Made by a program: the position numbers and the translations under genes
Shown: one piece after another, positions 1-11,237 of the stretch
How positions within the stretch are numbered: the first letter of the stretch is position 1
Layout: each line of letters starts with the position of its first letter
Source of the DNA: Laguncularia racemosa
Lineage: Eukaryota > Streptophyta > Magnoliopsida > Myrtales > Combretaceae
DNA: 64,000 nucleotides
Direction: 5' to 3'
NCBI GenBank assembly: GCA_037954665.1
Contig: JBBMOL010000118.1
Span: forward strand, 1,054,001 to 1,118,000
Notes under the pieces: model-generated
The model's input: only the letters and a program-made list of their open reading frames with translations
The model's database searches: none
Told to the model about the DNA's origin: nothing

Positions 1-169
1 TCCCTGATAATGTTTAATAGACTTGAAGCACAATTCCTGCTTTCTACAAGATAGAGTTCCTAACACGGTTGATGAATGCGGGTGTGTAGACTCCTGTTGG
101 CTTTCTTTTGTATTTCTTGTATCTTGAAATCATGCCTTACAGTACAAAGATCAAGGGAAATATTTTACT

Positions 170-300
170 TATTTTATTTTATTTTTTATATATAAGATCA
201 ACACGGCCTTAACACAACCATGTTACGTGGTCATGTAACACTCGGTGCAATGTGTAAGATCAACACGGCCTAAACACTACTATGTTGTAGGACCGAGTAC
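170..300. repeat. Short imperfect direct repeat
   Basis: AAGATCAACACGGCC occurs near 187 and again near 256, each followed by a related AACAC...CATGTT/TATGTT stretch. The unit is about 70 bases. It lies in non-coding sequence after the protease of the Athila-like element. Confidence 0.5.
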
Positions 301-586
301 CTTTTGTTTTAAGCTACATGGTCAGAACATGACCATGCTTGATGGTCGTTTTTTTTTTTTATGAAATAACTAAGTGTAACTAAAAAAGGTTTAAATCAAA
401 TTAAACTAAATTATAAAACTAAGTAGTACTTGGGTTGCCTCCCAAAAAGCGTTGTTGTTTAACATTATTAGCTCGACGTTGTTACCTCATTTGTTTAGTC
501 AGGGGGCCGACACTTATATTTCCAATAGTCAAGTTTCTTAGATTTACTTGGACCCTTTAAATTGCCACAAGTGTGATACTGTTGTA
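301..586. other. Non-coding internal segment of the Athila-like element
   Basis: No reading frame with retroelement similarity is visible here. A T-run lies at 350-360. The stretch at about 430-475 (TTGGGTTGCCTCCC and following) looks like the segment near the end of pol in Athila-like elements. That resemblance is from memory and weakly held; if right, the sequence between protease and pol end has been lost. Confidence 0.35.
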
Positions 587-1083
587 TTAGGTCCTTGTGT
601 GAATGCCATCCTGCACATAAGTATAACTAAACAAGTTAGATGTATTCACTAAATAGCAAGTATTATTATTATTTGGAGGATGTGAAATTATGTTAAGCGT
701 TTTGAAAGTTTGTTCTTCATCCCCTATTTTCAAAGTTAAAGTGCGATTACCTACATCTATTATTGCTTTTGCAGTAGCTAGAAAAGGCCGTCCTAAAATA
801 AGTGGAGCATTTATAACTTCATCAACATCTAAGATTACGAAGTCCACTGGGAAGATAAATGTTCCTACCTTAACCAACACATCTTCAATGATACCGATGG
901 GATATTTAACAAACCTATCAGCTAATTGAATGCTCATTTGTATTGGTTTAGGTTTCCCTAATCCTAACTTTTTGAATATATGATATGGCATTAGATTTAT
1001 ATTAGCACCTAAATCAACTAAAGCATCATTTATTGATAAAGTGCCAATGAAACATGGTAAAGTAAAACTCCCTAGATCTTTTA
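587..1083 (-). pseudogene. Athila-like retropepsin (aspartic protease)
   Basis: The minus-strand frame contains the retropepsin active site DLGA (codons at about 1015-1004) followed by LMPYHIFKKLGLG. A second conserved block, LILGRPFLATAKAIIDVG, lies about 65 residues further on. In the family this enzyme cleaves the Gag-Pol polyprotein inside virus-like particles. The frame is open from about 1083 to a stop at 587-589. The ATG at 991 is internal, since the catalytic motif lies upstream of it. The domain normally continues into reverse transcriptase, which is absent here. Confidence 0.8.
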
Positions 1084-2670
1084 ATTTCTTCGGCGACTCG
1101 TTCTATCGGATGGTAAAACATTCCTCATTGAGGGTAACTATTGAGACTTCTTCTAGTTTCTTCTTGTCGGAAATCAAGTCCTTCAAGAATTTTACATAAT
1201 TGGGTAGCTGTGATAAAGCCTCAACAAATGGTAAGTTTATAAGAAGTTGTTTGAAAAATTTCAAAAACTTACTATATTGGTCCTCTAAATGTTCCTTCTT
1301 AAGTTGAGCCAGGTAAGGAATTTTTAAAACATACTCTCTGATCTTTGGGGGTTGCTCCTTCTCCTTTGGTGTTTTAACTTCCCTTTCAGTTTACACTACT
1401 TCTTCATCAATTAGGAAGATTGCTTTAACATGTTCCCTAGGGTTGGGCTCTATATTTCCAAGCAGAGCTCCTTAGGGTCTTTCTGAAATCATTTTCGCAA
1501 TCTGTCCTACTTGAGTTTCCAAATTCCGGATTGAAGCTCCTTGATACCTTAACAATGCTTCTGTAGCTTGGAAGCATGTTTCAATTGTTTGAATAAACTA
1601 TGTCATTAAATCTTCCAAATTAGACGTCTGTTCTGGTAGGTGATGTGCTTGTTGGAATTCGAGTGGGCCATTCCTTGGATGATTTTCCCATGAGAGATTG
1701 GGATGATTTCTCCAACTCAGATTATAAGTAGTGTTGTAGGGGTTGTTTGGTTGCTTATGTGGAAGTCCTACAAAATTAGCATTTTCATTAAAATTAGAAA
1801 TAAACTCTAGTTGACTTAGCTACTGTGCTATAGAGATTCTACCTATTTTCTTGCTTAATGCCTTGACTTGTGTTACTAAAGCAGTAACAACATCTACATC
1901 ATATACTCTTGCTACTCTTGAATGTTTGGCTCTTGACACATTCCATTGGTAGTTGTTCATAGCCATGTTTTCTATCAAATTCTAGGCCTCTTCAGGAGTT
2001 TTGTTATTTAATGTCCCTCCAGCTGCTGCATCTACCATTTGCTTAGTGGTTTGATTCAGTCCCCCATAGAAAGTTTAAATTTGCATCCATAGTGAAAGAT
2101 CATGATGTGGGCATCTCCTTAGCAGATCTTTTTATCTCTCCCATGTATCATATAAAGTCTCAGACTCTATTTGAGCATAGGAGGAGATATTGTTCCATAA
2201 CTTTGTAATCTTTGCTGGTGAAAATACTTAGCAAGAAACTTTTCCGCCATCTGTTCCCATGTAGTTATTAACCTTCTAGGCAAAGAATTCAACCATTGTT
2301 TAGATCTACTACGTAATGAAAAAGGGAAAAGTCGTAACTTGATAGCATCATCTGTGGCCCCATTGATTTTGAAGGTGTCGTAGATTTCCAAGAAGTTGGC
2401 AAAGTGTGCGTTTGGATCTTCATCTTGCAACCTATCAAATTGAACGAATTATTGAACCATATGGATGATATTAGGTTTAATTTCAAAGTTGTTGGCTATA
2501 ATTGCAAGCCTAACAACATTTGAATTAGTCCCAACAAGTGATGGTCTCACGTAATCGAACATTGTTCTCTCTTCTTGCTTGTTGGCCATGTTGATAGATA
2601 AGTTGTCGTCTGAGTCTTGAGTCGGAACTTGGTATTGACTTGCTCTGTAGCATCTTCTAGGCATAAACAA
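1084..2670 (-). pseudogene. Athila-like gag
   Basis: Minus-strand pieces give a recognisable gag core at about 2430-2190, including FSLRSRSKQWLNSLP and TTWEQMAEKFLAKYF, typical of the plant retrotransposon gag domain that packages element RNA. The likely start is the ATG at 2670 or 2664, about 110 bases after the priming site. The rest, toward 1084, carries many stops and frame changes but still shows gag-like blocks. There is no intact coding frame, so the copy cannot make Gag. Confidence 0.75.
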
Positions 2671-2780
2671 TAGTAGGAAAACAGAAACTATAGAAAATAA
2701 AGGCTAATAAAATAAAAAAATTAAGCAATAAAGGAAATAATGATTAGGTTAACAAGATACAGGTGTTCCTAATATCCTAA

Positions 2781-2798
2781 TCTCCGGCAATGATGCCA
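2781..2798 (-). other. Primer-binding site, Athila type
   Basis: On the minus strand this reads TGGCATCATTGCCGGAGA, six bases inside the LTR end. It differs from the tRNA(Asp)-type site usual in Athila elements only at a few positions, all fitting C-to-T or G-to-A decay. It is where minus-strand DNA synthesis would start. Confidence 0.75.
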
Positions 2799-2804
2799 AA
2801 AACT

Positions 2805-4455
2805 TGATATTGGTCTTCCTACTATCTAATTTTAGACCTATAGGCAAGTGTACTTATTGATTTTATAGTATGGCGGATAAGATATCGAGTGTCGATCCTA
2901 GATGGATTATAAGTACTAGTAATTACCTTTTTTCTAATTATCTATTCGACAAAATTTAATAAATGAGTAAATAAAATAAATAACAAATAAAGTAAAGAAA
3001 GCAATAATCAATAAAAATATATTCAAGTATTGAATTCCCCTAGAATTACTTATGTAATTAGCTAATTATTATTCAATTTCTTATTTTATTCTTTGACTGT
3101 GGGAATTCCTAAATTGAACTAATAGCTCTCCCGAGTCATATTAATTCCTAATTCTAGGTTGATTAATTGGAATCTCTTTTAAATTAAAACCCCTAAAATT
3201 GCACTATTAGGTTTCACCCTAATCCGGAAAAATTACGTTGTCCTATCTTTAGGATTGCATTCAATTCCTTTCAATTATGCTAGATCTTCTCTTATATAAG
3301 TTCTCGAAATTTTTATATAAGAAATCAAATTTCAACTAATACGCTAGCAATATTAAATTGAAAACAATAAAAACAAACAATTAAATCACAAGACTGATAA
3401 AAAAAATCATTGAATAATAATCATAAAAATTACATGTTTATTCTAGGGTTTATTATACTCCAAATATAAAAGAAATTAAGTTATAAATATGTTAAATCTA
3501 AAAATAGAAATATAAAAGAGTGCATAAATAAAAAACATTAAAATTAAAATATAAAACTTCCTAATCTACTTGAATCTTTTAAATATATTTTATTCTCTAA
3601 CTCTATCTAATATTTTCATCTAAATTCTAATTCTAACTATCTAATCTAATTTACTCTACTGCTTTCTACTCCTAATTTAATCTAGTCTCTAAAAACTAAA
3701 ACTCGTCTGGACTTTTTCTTACTCGTTATATATATATATATATATATATAGCACGGGATATCTTGGATGATAAGGATGTAATCTTCTTGGACGAAATCTT
3801 TGGTGAATCATAATTTCCGGTGTGCAACTTCACATATCTTTCGAGCTGATTTTTCGGCGAGTCTTCCTTGCTGATTTTCCATGTGTTTTCCGGCGTGTAA
3901 CACGGGGAATCTTTCCCTGATCCGATCTTCATCTACGGTGTCACATTTTTTTTATAAAGTCGTTCCAGTTCAACATTGTTAGGATTTCAGCCGCAACACG
4001 AGTGTGTCGTCTTGCTGTGTACAATTCTGTGCAGATTTCAGCGTCAACATGATCGTTACTATTTGCGTGTTGCAATCTGTTTGATTTTGGCCTCCAGCAT
4101 GGTGATCAGCACGGCATGTTCACTGCCGCGTCGCCTGCACTGCCTGGTTAAATGTCCTTTATCATTGCTTGATCTGGCTCTTTTGGTCTAATCTGATTTC
4201 TATTATATTGTCTTCTAATTCTAAATTATTACGTCCTTCTTTGCATGGTCTGTTCTTGCACAATTCCATCTTATAAAATTTATATCTTCTTATTCAATCT
4301 TCATATAATTTTTGTATCAAGTCGTAAATTATATTTCAAGACTCTGAAATTAAAATATAAAGTGATTAAGTGCAATGTTCGTACAAAATGTGAGAGAATT
4401 AAATAAAAGGTTATTATAATTTATATAAATAATTAATACTTTATAACCCTTATCA
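2805..4455 (-). repeat. 5' LTR of the Athila-like element
   Basis: The 1651-base segment begins TGATAAGGG and ends CAATATCA on the minus strand, so it has matching TGATA/TATCA termini, and the priming site lies just beyond. It is AT-rich and holds an (AT)n run at 3728-3750. The partner LTR is outside the window, so the call rests on termini, priming site and the sharp break in copia gag at 4456. Confidence 0.8.
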
Positions 4456-6293
4456 TGAACCCAAACTAGCTTGCGTCCACCGTAATTTAAGCTCGTGTTG
4501 TCTTGATTTTTAACTTGTTCTTAGCTAAGCTTGCTATATTTGTAATAACAAAATTTTTCTATATGTTCATACTTGTTGCAAAAGTAGCACACATAAGTGT
4601 TAGATCTTACTAGACTTCTCTAATATTGATATGGTCTCCATTGATATTGATTTGTGCTTATCATTCTCGAATTATAATTATATGATCTAATATAACCTCC
4701 ATAACACCTTTTGTAATTCCTTCTAGTACTGTCTGTATGTCTATCTGTAGTTCTATCTCAGATGCTTTTCATTTTGTTCAACAGACTCATTTTCTTTCAT
4801 ACTTACACTTTTATTTTCCTTCTTACTTGTATCAATATCATCTTTAGTGATTGGATCTTTTCCTTTAACAAAATAGTTTCCTTAACTTGTTTTGAGGACT
4901 CAACCTTATTATATCCTAATTCTTCTTTTGAGTTGCTCATTCTTTGAGATGATATTAACTTTTGTAATTTTTCATCACTTTCAGAAAACTTAGTAAATAT
5001 TGAACTCAATTTTTTTGAAACTTCATCTATTCTTACATTAAGTTCTTCAATTTCTTTTCTTAATGTATTATTTTCATTTGTTAACATATTTGTGCTTTTT
5101 GCAAGCTCTTATTATCCATATGTAAACCTTCTGTCTCATTTTTGAGAATATCATTTTCATCAAGCAATAACATATTAGTCTAATATACGACTTCTTTTTC
5201 ATTTCTCAAAGTTTTGATCTTTTCATTTGCCTTAGATAGAGCCTTTAATAGTTGTGTAACTTGTTTTCTAAAGCTAATAGGCATATCATTCTTAGATTTA
5301 GAAGATACTTCAAATAAAGCCATGAAGTAAAGATTTACCTCTTCTTCATTGTTTGATCTAGCATCTGATCAACGTTTGACTCATCAAGATCACCATGTTG
5401 CCATTAAAGCTTTTTGTTTCTTCTTGTATTTCTCTATCTTTTTTTATCAACATAAGACATTCATACTTCATGTGTTCAGGCTTCTTGCATTTGAAGCAAA
5501 CTATTTCTTTCTTTTTCTCTTTCTTTTCTTCTTTTTCCTTAAAAACCTTTCTTGTACCATATTTAGATTGACTAGTAGAAAAATGTTTAGATTGTTCAAA
5601 ATGCTTACCATTTTTCTTAAATGCTTTTGTAAATCTTTGAACCAGCATTGTTAGATCATCATTGTCTTCCTCATTGTCTAATTCTTCGTCTGGCTCAATG
5701 TCTTATTCGGTTGCCTTAAATGCTATGGACTTTTTAACTTTCTCTTGATCATTCATATGCTTTAGTTTTGATTGTTATGCTTAAAACTTTTCTCGAAGTT
5801 GAATCAAGGTCAATTTCTTTAAATCATGAGCTTCTTCTATTGCATTTGTCTATGAATCCCATGAACTTAGAAAAATTCACAAAATTTTCCTTACAAGCTC
5901 ACTATCATCAAACTTTTTACCAAGCAAAGCAAGTTCATTAGTAATTAAAGTAAATCTATTAAATCCATTAGATATAATTTCACTGGATTGAAATCTAAAC
6001 AATTCATAATCCTGCATGAGTGGTCCTCTCTTAGTATCTTTGATCATTGTAGCACCTTCATAGGTTTCACACAATTTGTCTCATTTTTCCTTGGCAGATT
6101 TGCATGATGAAATCATAGTAAATACAATTTGAGAGATGCTCGTTAGAAGTAGATTCTTTACTATGCTGTTTACTTCAATCTTTTTCTTTTCTTTATTGAT
6201 TAGGATTGGACTATTAGTGAGAATGATTTGTTAATCTTCATAACATATGATTTCCCATGAAGCAAAGTTAGTTGCTTTAATATAAGTTTCCAT
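4456..6293 (-). pseudogene. Ty1/copia gag, 3' part cut off by the Athila-like insertion
   Basis: The minus-strand reading starts near the ATG at 6293. It runs through a copia-type gag domain (about 6100-5880, with CETYEGATMIKDTKRG and ELALLGKKFDDSELVRKIL). Next come a zinc knuckle CFKCKKPEHMKYEC (about 5500-5460), a lysine-rich linker, a coiled coil (5087-4803) and a second knuckle-like CYFCNKYEHIEKFC (about 4605-4565). The sequence stops at 4455, where the Athila LTR begins. Several stops and frame changes make it a pseudogene. A SIRE-like copia is possible but unproven. Confidence 0.75.
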
Positions 6294-7611
6294 CCTAAAT
6301 GATCACTTTTTATTTTTTTTTTCCTGATGAAGAATGCACATGATAGGCAACGAAAAATAACAAAAAATAATGTGCAATAAAATAAAGAAGATGATGATAT
6401 ATAGAGGTTCCTCTTAGTGAGTTAGTCCTCTCTTTTAGCTTCACTATTGGGGTTTTAGTCTTCCACACCGGTTGTTCCGCTAGTCTAATAGCAAAGAAGT
6501 GTTATAATCACTAATAGCTCTTACTCTGTCTTTCCAACCTTCCACTTGGCTAGTCATAGACTACAAGACTCTTGTAATCTCACTTTCTAAGCTAACCTTT
6601 ACATAAAAATAAAGAAAATTTATACAAAAATGAGAAAATATAAATTCTCTAATTTAAACTTGAGGAAATTAAAGAATTGTAAATGTATTTGTTTTCTCTT
6701 GTCAACTTTGTTGTTCTGTCTCTATTGAACTTGAAATCTTGAGTTTTTATATTCCTTCTCGATAGAAACCTTCAAACGTTCATAGAATCATCTAATAGCT
6801 TCTTTGTCGGGTAAGATTTATCTCCCTGTATTCATGGAATTTGAAAATCTTATCTATTTTTCAAATTTTGAACTCCTAGTTTTCCTTGTGATCCGTAGAT
6901 ATCTTCATCTAAACCTTGTATGGATGGGCTTTAGTTTGAAAACAAAAGATCCCTCTTTATGCTAATAAGCTTTTGCTAATAACCATATTTGTTATACACA
7001 TCCTTCTTTATTGGTTGATATTCACGTTGAGATAAATCTTTAAATGTCTTGATCAAACATATTTTATAAAAAAAAAAGAAATAGTACTTTGCTACAACTA
7101 TTAAAACTTCCTTAAATACTCATGAAATAGACTTTAACTAAAATTCTTATGAATTATTAATGCTCCTTAAGTATAGTACCGAATATACTTAATTAGATGA
7201 ATTAAAGCTTCAAATAAATCAAACTTGTATTGAAAGTAGATAATAATTGTATGAGCATACATTTTGCAAATCGAAGTATCGGACTATCTATTTAAGTGTT
7301 TACTAAAATGTCTAACAAATTGTCTTGCTAAGTGTCTACTGATATGTCTAACAAATTGTCTTGCGAACTATTGTGTCTGTAAACTATTGTTTGCTTAAGT
7401 GTTTGTAAGAATTAATATTTTTGTTCGACATACTTAAAGCAAATTCATTAGATATCTTATGAGCATTTTGTTATCATTAAAACTTGTTTTAGAAAACTCA
7501 ACACTAATCATTATAGTGATACATGAACTCTACATCATAACTTGGAATTTGCAAAGGGTCTACACTCACCTCATCATAAAACTGCCATGTTATTTAGAGT
7601 ACTTGTAGTTG
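6294..7611. other. No gene seen; upstream region of the copia remnant
   Basis: This AT-rich stretch lies 5' of the copia gag on the minus strand, where leader and LTR would be expected. I could find neither a 12-base initiator-Met priming site nor paired LTR ends, so I leave it unassigned. Confidence 0.4.
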
Positions 7612-7620
7612 AAGAAAAAG
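7612..7620. repeat. Probable MULE target-site duplication, left copy
   Basis: AAGAAAAAG precedes the left terminal inverted repeat; GAGAAAAAG lies at 17632-17640 after one extra base. Eight of nine bases match, and 9 bp is the usual MULE duplication length. Low complexity weakens the evidence. Confidence 0.5.
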
Positions 7621-7780
7621 GGGTTACATACTTAAATATTATGATTTAAAAAAAATTATGTAAATATTGTACCTGTAAAAATTATTATTAAAATAGGTTG
7701 TGAAGTCGTGGATCACGTATGTGCCTTTAGTGACACTGGAAATTTTTATGTTGAAGGCGTAGACTCGGTCCACGCCTTCA
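7621..7780 (+). repeat. Left terminal inverted repeat of the MULE
   Basis: It matches the reverse complement of 17499-17630 well for about 110 bases. After an indel the match resumes at GGTCCACGCCTTCA. The left copy has about 30 extra bases, including a second inverted copy of the GAAGGCGT block that makes a near-perfect hairpin at 7751-7781. Confidence 0.88.
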
Positions 7781-8780
7781 AACAAGATCATTAAAGATAC
7801 AGATAAGGTCTGCGCTTTCAGCACAAAATCCTACCGTCCAATTTTTTATTCCATTTATACTTACTATCGATTTATAAACATGTGATAATAGTACATAAAT
7901 TAAAAAAATATAAATACAGCAAGTAAGGAACACACAGAAACACACAACACATAGAAAATACCCACTCATCCAGATCTAGTTTTTCTCTCATTCTCGCATG
8001 CAAGAAAGAAGAAGAAGTGATTCTATACAGGAAAGATAAGTTTCTCCTAGATCTAAGTGTTTTTGAATAGCAAATCAATTGTGGTATTTTTTTTATAGAA
8101 AAGTTGAAGTTTTTTCTTCTATTTTTGTATTTGATGTAAGAGTTTAGAAAAATATTAGTATAATTGTATATTTTATAGAAGATATTACTTGGTATTGTTA
8201 GATTATAATTTATTAAATATAATATATATATAGATGTTACAATGTGTAACATATAATATTAATTTTTGTATTAGAATGAGGATTTACTGTTGTAAAAGAT
8301 GTGAAATATATAGAATATGGAATAATTATTGTAGTATTATATAGATTTTTTTGAAAAATTTAGTGGAAAAATATAATTAAAAATTAATTTTGGAAAGATA
8401 TTTAGAAAAAAATTTGTTTGGGAATAATTGGAGGAAAATTAAAATTAAAATGAGAAATAACAGGATTTTTTTGTATAAATATTATTATGAAAATATTAGT
8501 CTAATTTTTTTGTATAAATATTATTGAAAAAAAATATTCTAATGAAAATTTATAATATTTGGAATGTAAAATAATTTTTACAGTGTTGTAAAATGATACA
8601 GAAATGGTTAGAATTTTTAGCAGCGAAAATTTTATTAAAAAATAACTTCTAATAGATTTTTAGAAATGGTTTGAAATGTTATGGAAATTAATTTTTTTTT
8701 GAAAATTTTAGAATGTTATTGGAAATTTTCATATTTATTTAAAAGCTTATAATTTATATATACTATGGATAGGGAAAAAA
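7781..8780. other. MULE 5' non-coding region
   Basis: AT-rich sequence between the terminal repeat and the first transposase codons, with no supported gene. A MULE promoter would be expected here, but many TATA-like strings make any single call unsafe. Confidence 0.5.
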
Positions 8781-9366
8781 ATGACTGATTGCGTGAAGTT
8801 GATGATCTATGCATTTGGAAATATTGTAGCCGGTAATTGGGGGTTAGAGTATGACAAAGATCCAATAAAGAAGTTGAAAATGAAGAAAAACATGAACTAC
8901 AATGAATTTTTGTATAGAATATGTCGCAGCAACGGAGTTATCCAACCAAAGTGGGGGTTGAGATAATTCACAAGCATCCTTTGTTCCATGGAGGTAATAC
9001 ATACTATGCATTGATGACAATTAGAGACGACAAAAATGTTGAAAATTTTATTGAAATGGCTGAGTCATATGAAGATTGTGGCATACAACAATTATTCATC
9101 ATAATTTCTGACAATTTGGAAGGCCCCTCAATAAGGTAGACATTCGATGCAAGCAATCAGTCACATTTGCCACATGACATTGGAGAAATGCAGCCGCAGC
9201 CATAGACATTTCAATTCTCAATTCTAACCCCGATGGAAGTGAATGATGAGGATGAAATAGATAGAGTAGGTACTCCAGTATTACAATGACCAGATACATG
9301 GATTCTATACATGGTTCATGTGGGAGCGGAGGTTGCAACTGACACCGATGGTAGAATGGGTGTTGA
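8781..9366 (+). pseudogene. MULE transposase, N-terminal part
   Basis: From the ATG at 8781 the frame encodes MTDCVKLMIYAFGNIVAGNW and a following acidic region, like the N-terminal segment of plant MuDR-family transposases. A frame change between about 8920 and 8970 moves the homologous reading to the next frame (HPLFHGGNTYYALMTIRDD to about 9139). Weak coding sequence with stops continues to the LTR-element insertion at 9371. The rest of the protein resumes at 11645. Confidence 0.7.
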
Positions 9367-9371
9367 GTAGT
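9367..9371. repeat. Target-site duplication GTAGT, left copy
   Basis: GTAGT here is repeated exactly at 11640-11644, bounding the LTR element inside the MULE transposase. Confidence 0.85.
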
Positions 9372-9839
9372 TGACGCAGCGAGGAAAGTGTAAACCCGAG
9401 ACCAATTCTAGGATTGGAACTCTAGAATAAACAAAGAAGAATCAGAGTTTATTCTTCGATAAATTTCGATTATGCAAAATCGAAAATACAGAGAAACCCG
9501 TCTCTACAAAAGTATGTATTGAATATTGAATAAAATCTAACCCTAAAATGACCTAACAACTATATATATACTCTTCTGGAAAAATATATAAAAAAGGAAA
9601 TATAGATGTACACGTGGAAATAAATATAAATATACACGTCTATTCTCTATCGTATACACGATCGTGCCTCAAAGCCGTGTATGCTTCTGGGAATATGTTT
9701 GGCGTAATACACGGCCGTGTTCCCTGGCCGTATATGGAGACCGTGCATGTTTATGCGAGAGATCCTGACGGAATACACGGTCGTGCCTCCTGGCCGTGTA
9801 AGAGGCCGTGTATGTTTCTGGCCCACGATGTCCGCATCA
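9372..9839 (-). repeat. 3' LTR of gag-only copy 1
   Basis: 468 bases starting TGACGCAGCG and ending GTCCGCATCA on the plus strand. It ends exactly at the polypurine tract. Its GC-rich part (about 9650-9820) holds CACGGCCGTG palindromes and decayed versions of them. The related LTRs of copy 2 are 454-456 bases. Confidence 0.9.
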
Positions 9840-9851
9840 TTCTCTCCCACC
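9840..9851 (-). other. Polypurine tract of gag-only copy 1
   Basis: GGTGGGAGAGAA on the minus strand directly precedes the 3' LTR. The same string is at the same place in copy 2. It would prime plus-strand DNA synthesis. Confidence 0.85.
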
Positions 9852-9899
9852 TACAAAGAACTCGACCCGAGTTCTCTTCTTGTGAATATGCTTTCCATG

Positions 9900-11064
9900 T
9901 CATTCCCTCTCTTTGAATCGTCTTGATTTATCCCATATATCTCGTCGCACTACAGCATCTACCACACCCAGAGTAACACTTGTCATCGAATTTTCTACTA
10001 AATTTATTTGTGCACAATCCGGATGGATTTGAGTGTTAATGGAAGAATCACCTTCTATGTTGATAGGAAGCAATAGAACAGTTGGCACTTATTACCTCTA
10101 GCACTTCCTTTGGGTTGGAATATAAGTTTTTGGGCAAAGCATTAAACTCTACATCCTTAATCTCCTTCGTTGGTGCAATGAATCTGCTCAGAGTATCCCC
10201 AGTCTTCGACTCTTCAGTAACCATCATCACCTGCTCGTCATTCAACAATGGCGAGTCCACAATAGCTTCCACACCAACACAATTTTTATAGGCTTCAACT
10301 GCTTTTCCACTGCTCCCACCATCATCAATCAAAGTACTATGATCGTTAAGGGTTGATTTTTCCTCTTGTTCAACCCTCTCCTCCTTAAACACTTTTGGAA
10401 TTAAGTTTACTGGCTTAGGTGTTTGTGGAATTTTCTGAGGAAGGATTCGCTCGTAATCAAGGGGAAAGAACTTTCGTTCTAGCAAGTATTGCATCATAAA
10501 CCAAGTCCTCACCGGATCTTTACCCTCAAGGCGTCTTACTCCCCGAAGTTATTCCCACCAATACAATGCATCACCCCGCAAACGACTCTCCACTAAATCT
10601 ATCTTCATTCCCTTAGAAATCCTCATATGGTCAAAGAATCTTTCAATGTCCTCAACCCAAACCCAAAACTCATTCAGACTCTCGGTACCATCGAACTCAG
10701 ATACAACATATTTAAATTGAGAAAAGATTTCATCTTTATACCTGTAATCACATCTTTTGCACCGTCTTATGCTACCATGGCCTCTTCTCCTAGCCAGATC
10801 ATTAAAAATCTCGTCTTCATCATCCGTATCATAAGTAACAGAACTGATCCTTGGATCGCCTTCCGGTCGTCTCCAATAAACCTGCCTGCTATTGTTGGTA
10901 TTGGATCGATAGGTTAGGGCTTCACGATGCTATCCCTTTCGCTGGATTTTCTGACCCATGGTCTCCTCTACCGCCCTTCGTATTGGTTGCCCGTAATGTA
11001 GGACTTCCTTATCCCGATCTAGGTCGAGAACGCGACTGCCGCCAACACTGTCGTTAGCTGACAT
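9900..11064 (-). pseudogene. gag of gag-only copy 1
   Basis: The start is the ATG at 11064, 20 bases inside the priming site. One frame runs to 10048 without frameshift but with two internal stops (a TAG near residue 45 and TAA at 10551-10549, codon 172). It holds a Ty3-type gag core, SRLRGDALYWWE before the stop and DPVRTWFMMQYLLERKFFPLDY after it. A frameshift near 10080 moves the C-terminal part into the frame that ends at 9900. Gag of this family packages RNA into particles, here presumably with enzymes from an autonomous relative. Copy 2 has a stop at the same codon. Confidence 0.85.
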
Positions 11065-11083
11065 CTCCACAGGAATTTGCCTT

Positions 11084-11095
11084 GCTCTGATACCA
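11084..11095 (-). other. Primer-binding site, initiator tRNA(Met)
   Basis: TGGTATCAGAGC on the minus strand, two bases inside the LTR edge at 11098. It is the standard initiator-methionine tRNA site of many plant LTR elements and fixes the element's orientation. Confidence 0.9.
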
Positions 11096-11097
11096 AC

Positions 11098-11232
11098 TGA
11101 CGTAGCGAGGAAAGCGTAAACCCGAGACCAATTCTAGGATTGGAACTTTAGAATAAACAAAGAAGAATCAGAGTTTATTCTTCGATAAATTTCGATTACG
11201 CACAATTGAAAATACAGAGAAACTCGTCTCTA
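11098..11232 (-). repeat. Truncated 5' LTR, direct fragment (copy 1)
   Basis: These 135 bases match 9372-9506 in direct orientation, then the match stops abruptly near 11232. They are the LTR part next to the priming site. The remaining two thirds of the expected LTR is replaced by the inverted fragment. Confidence 0.88.
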
Positions 11233-11237
11233 ATTTC

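Larger units (their letters stand above)
1..4455 (-). mobile_element. Athila-like Ty3/gypsy retrotransposon, 5' half
   Basis: Read on the minus strand the order is LTR (4455-2805), priming site (2798-2781), gag (from about 2670), then protease (about 1083-587). The LTR starts TGATA and ends TATCA, and gag and protease resemble Athila-type elements. The element runs off the left edge, so the other LTR and second target-site copy cannot be seen. Reverse transcriptase should follow the protease, but 1-586 shows none. The right boundary cuts a copia gag at 4455/4456, so this element is the younger of the two. Lineage is inferred from the priming site and protease; the LTR ends are seen directly. 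Confidence 0.85.

Noticed and set aside
5349..5654. Plus-strand frame rich in Phe and Leu, membrane-protein-like
   Set aside because: It is the complement of the lysine-rich linker of copia gag, whose zinc knuckle is on the minus strand.
10082..10291. Plus-strand frames over the gag of the gag-only elements (also 20705-21013 and 21306-21680)
   Set aside because: They are antisense shadows of gag, whose core motif and start lie on the minus strand with matching LTR orientation.
11084..11095. tRNA gene fragments at the priming sites
   Set aside because: Only the 12-18 bases of the tRNA 3' end are present, in the position of a priming site, with no cloverleaf.
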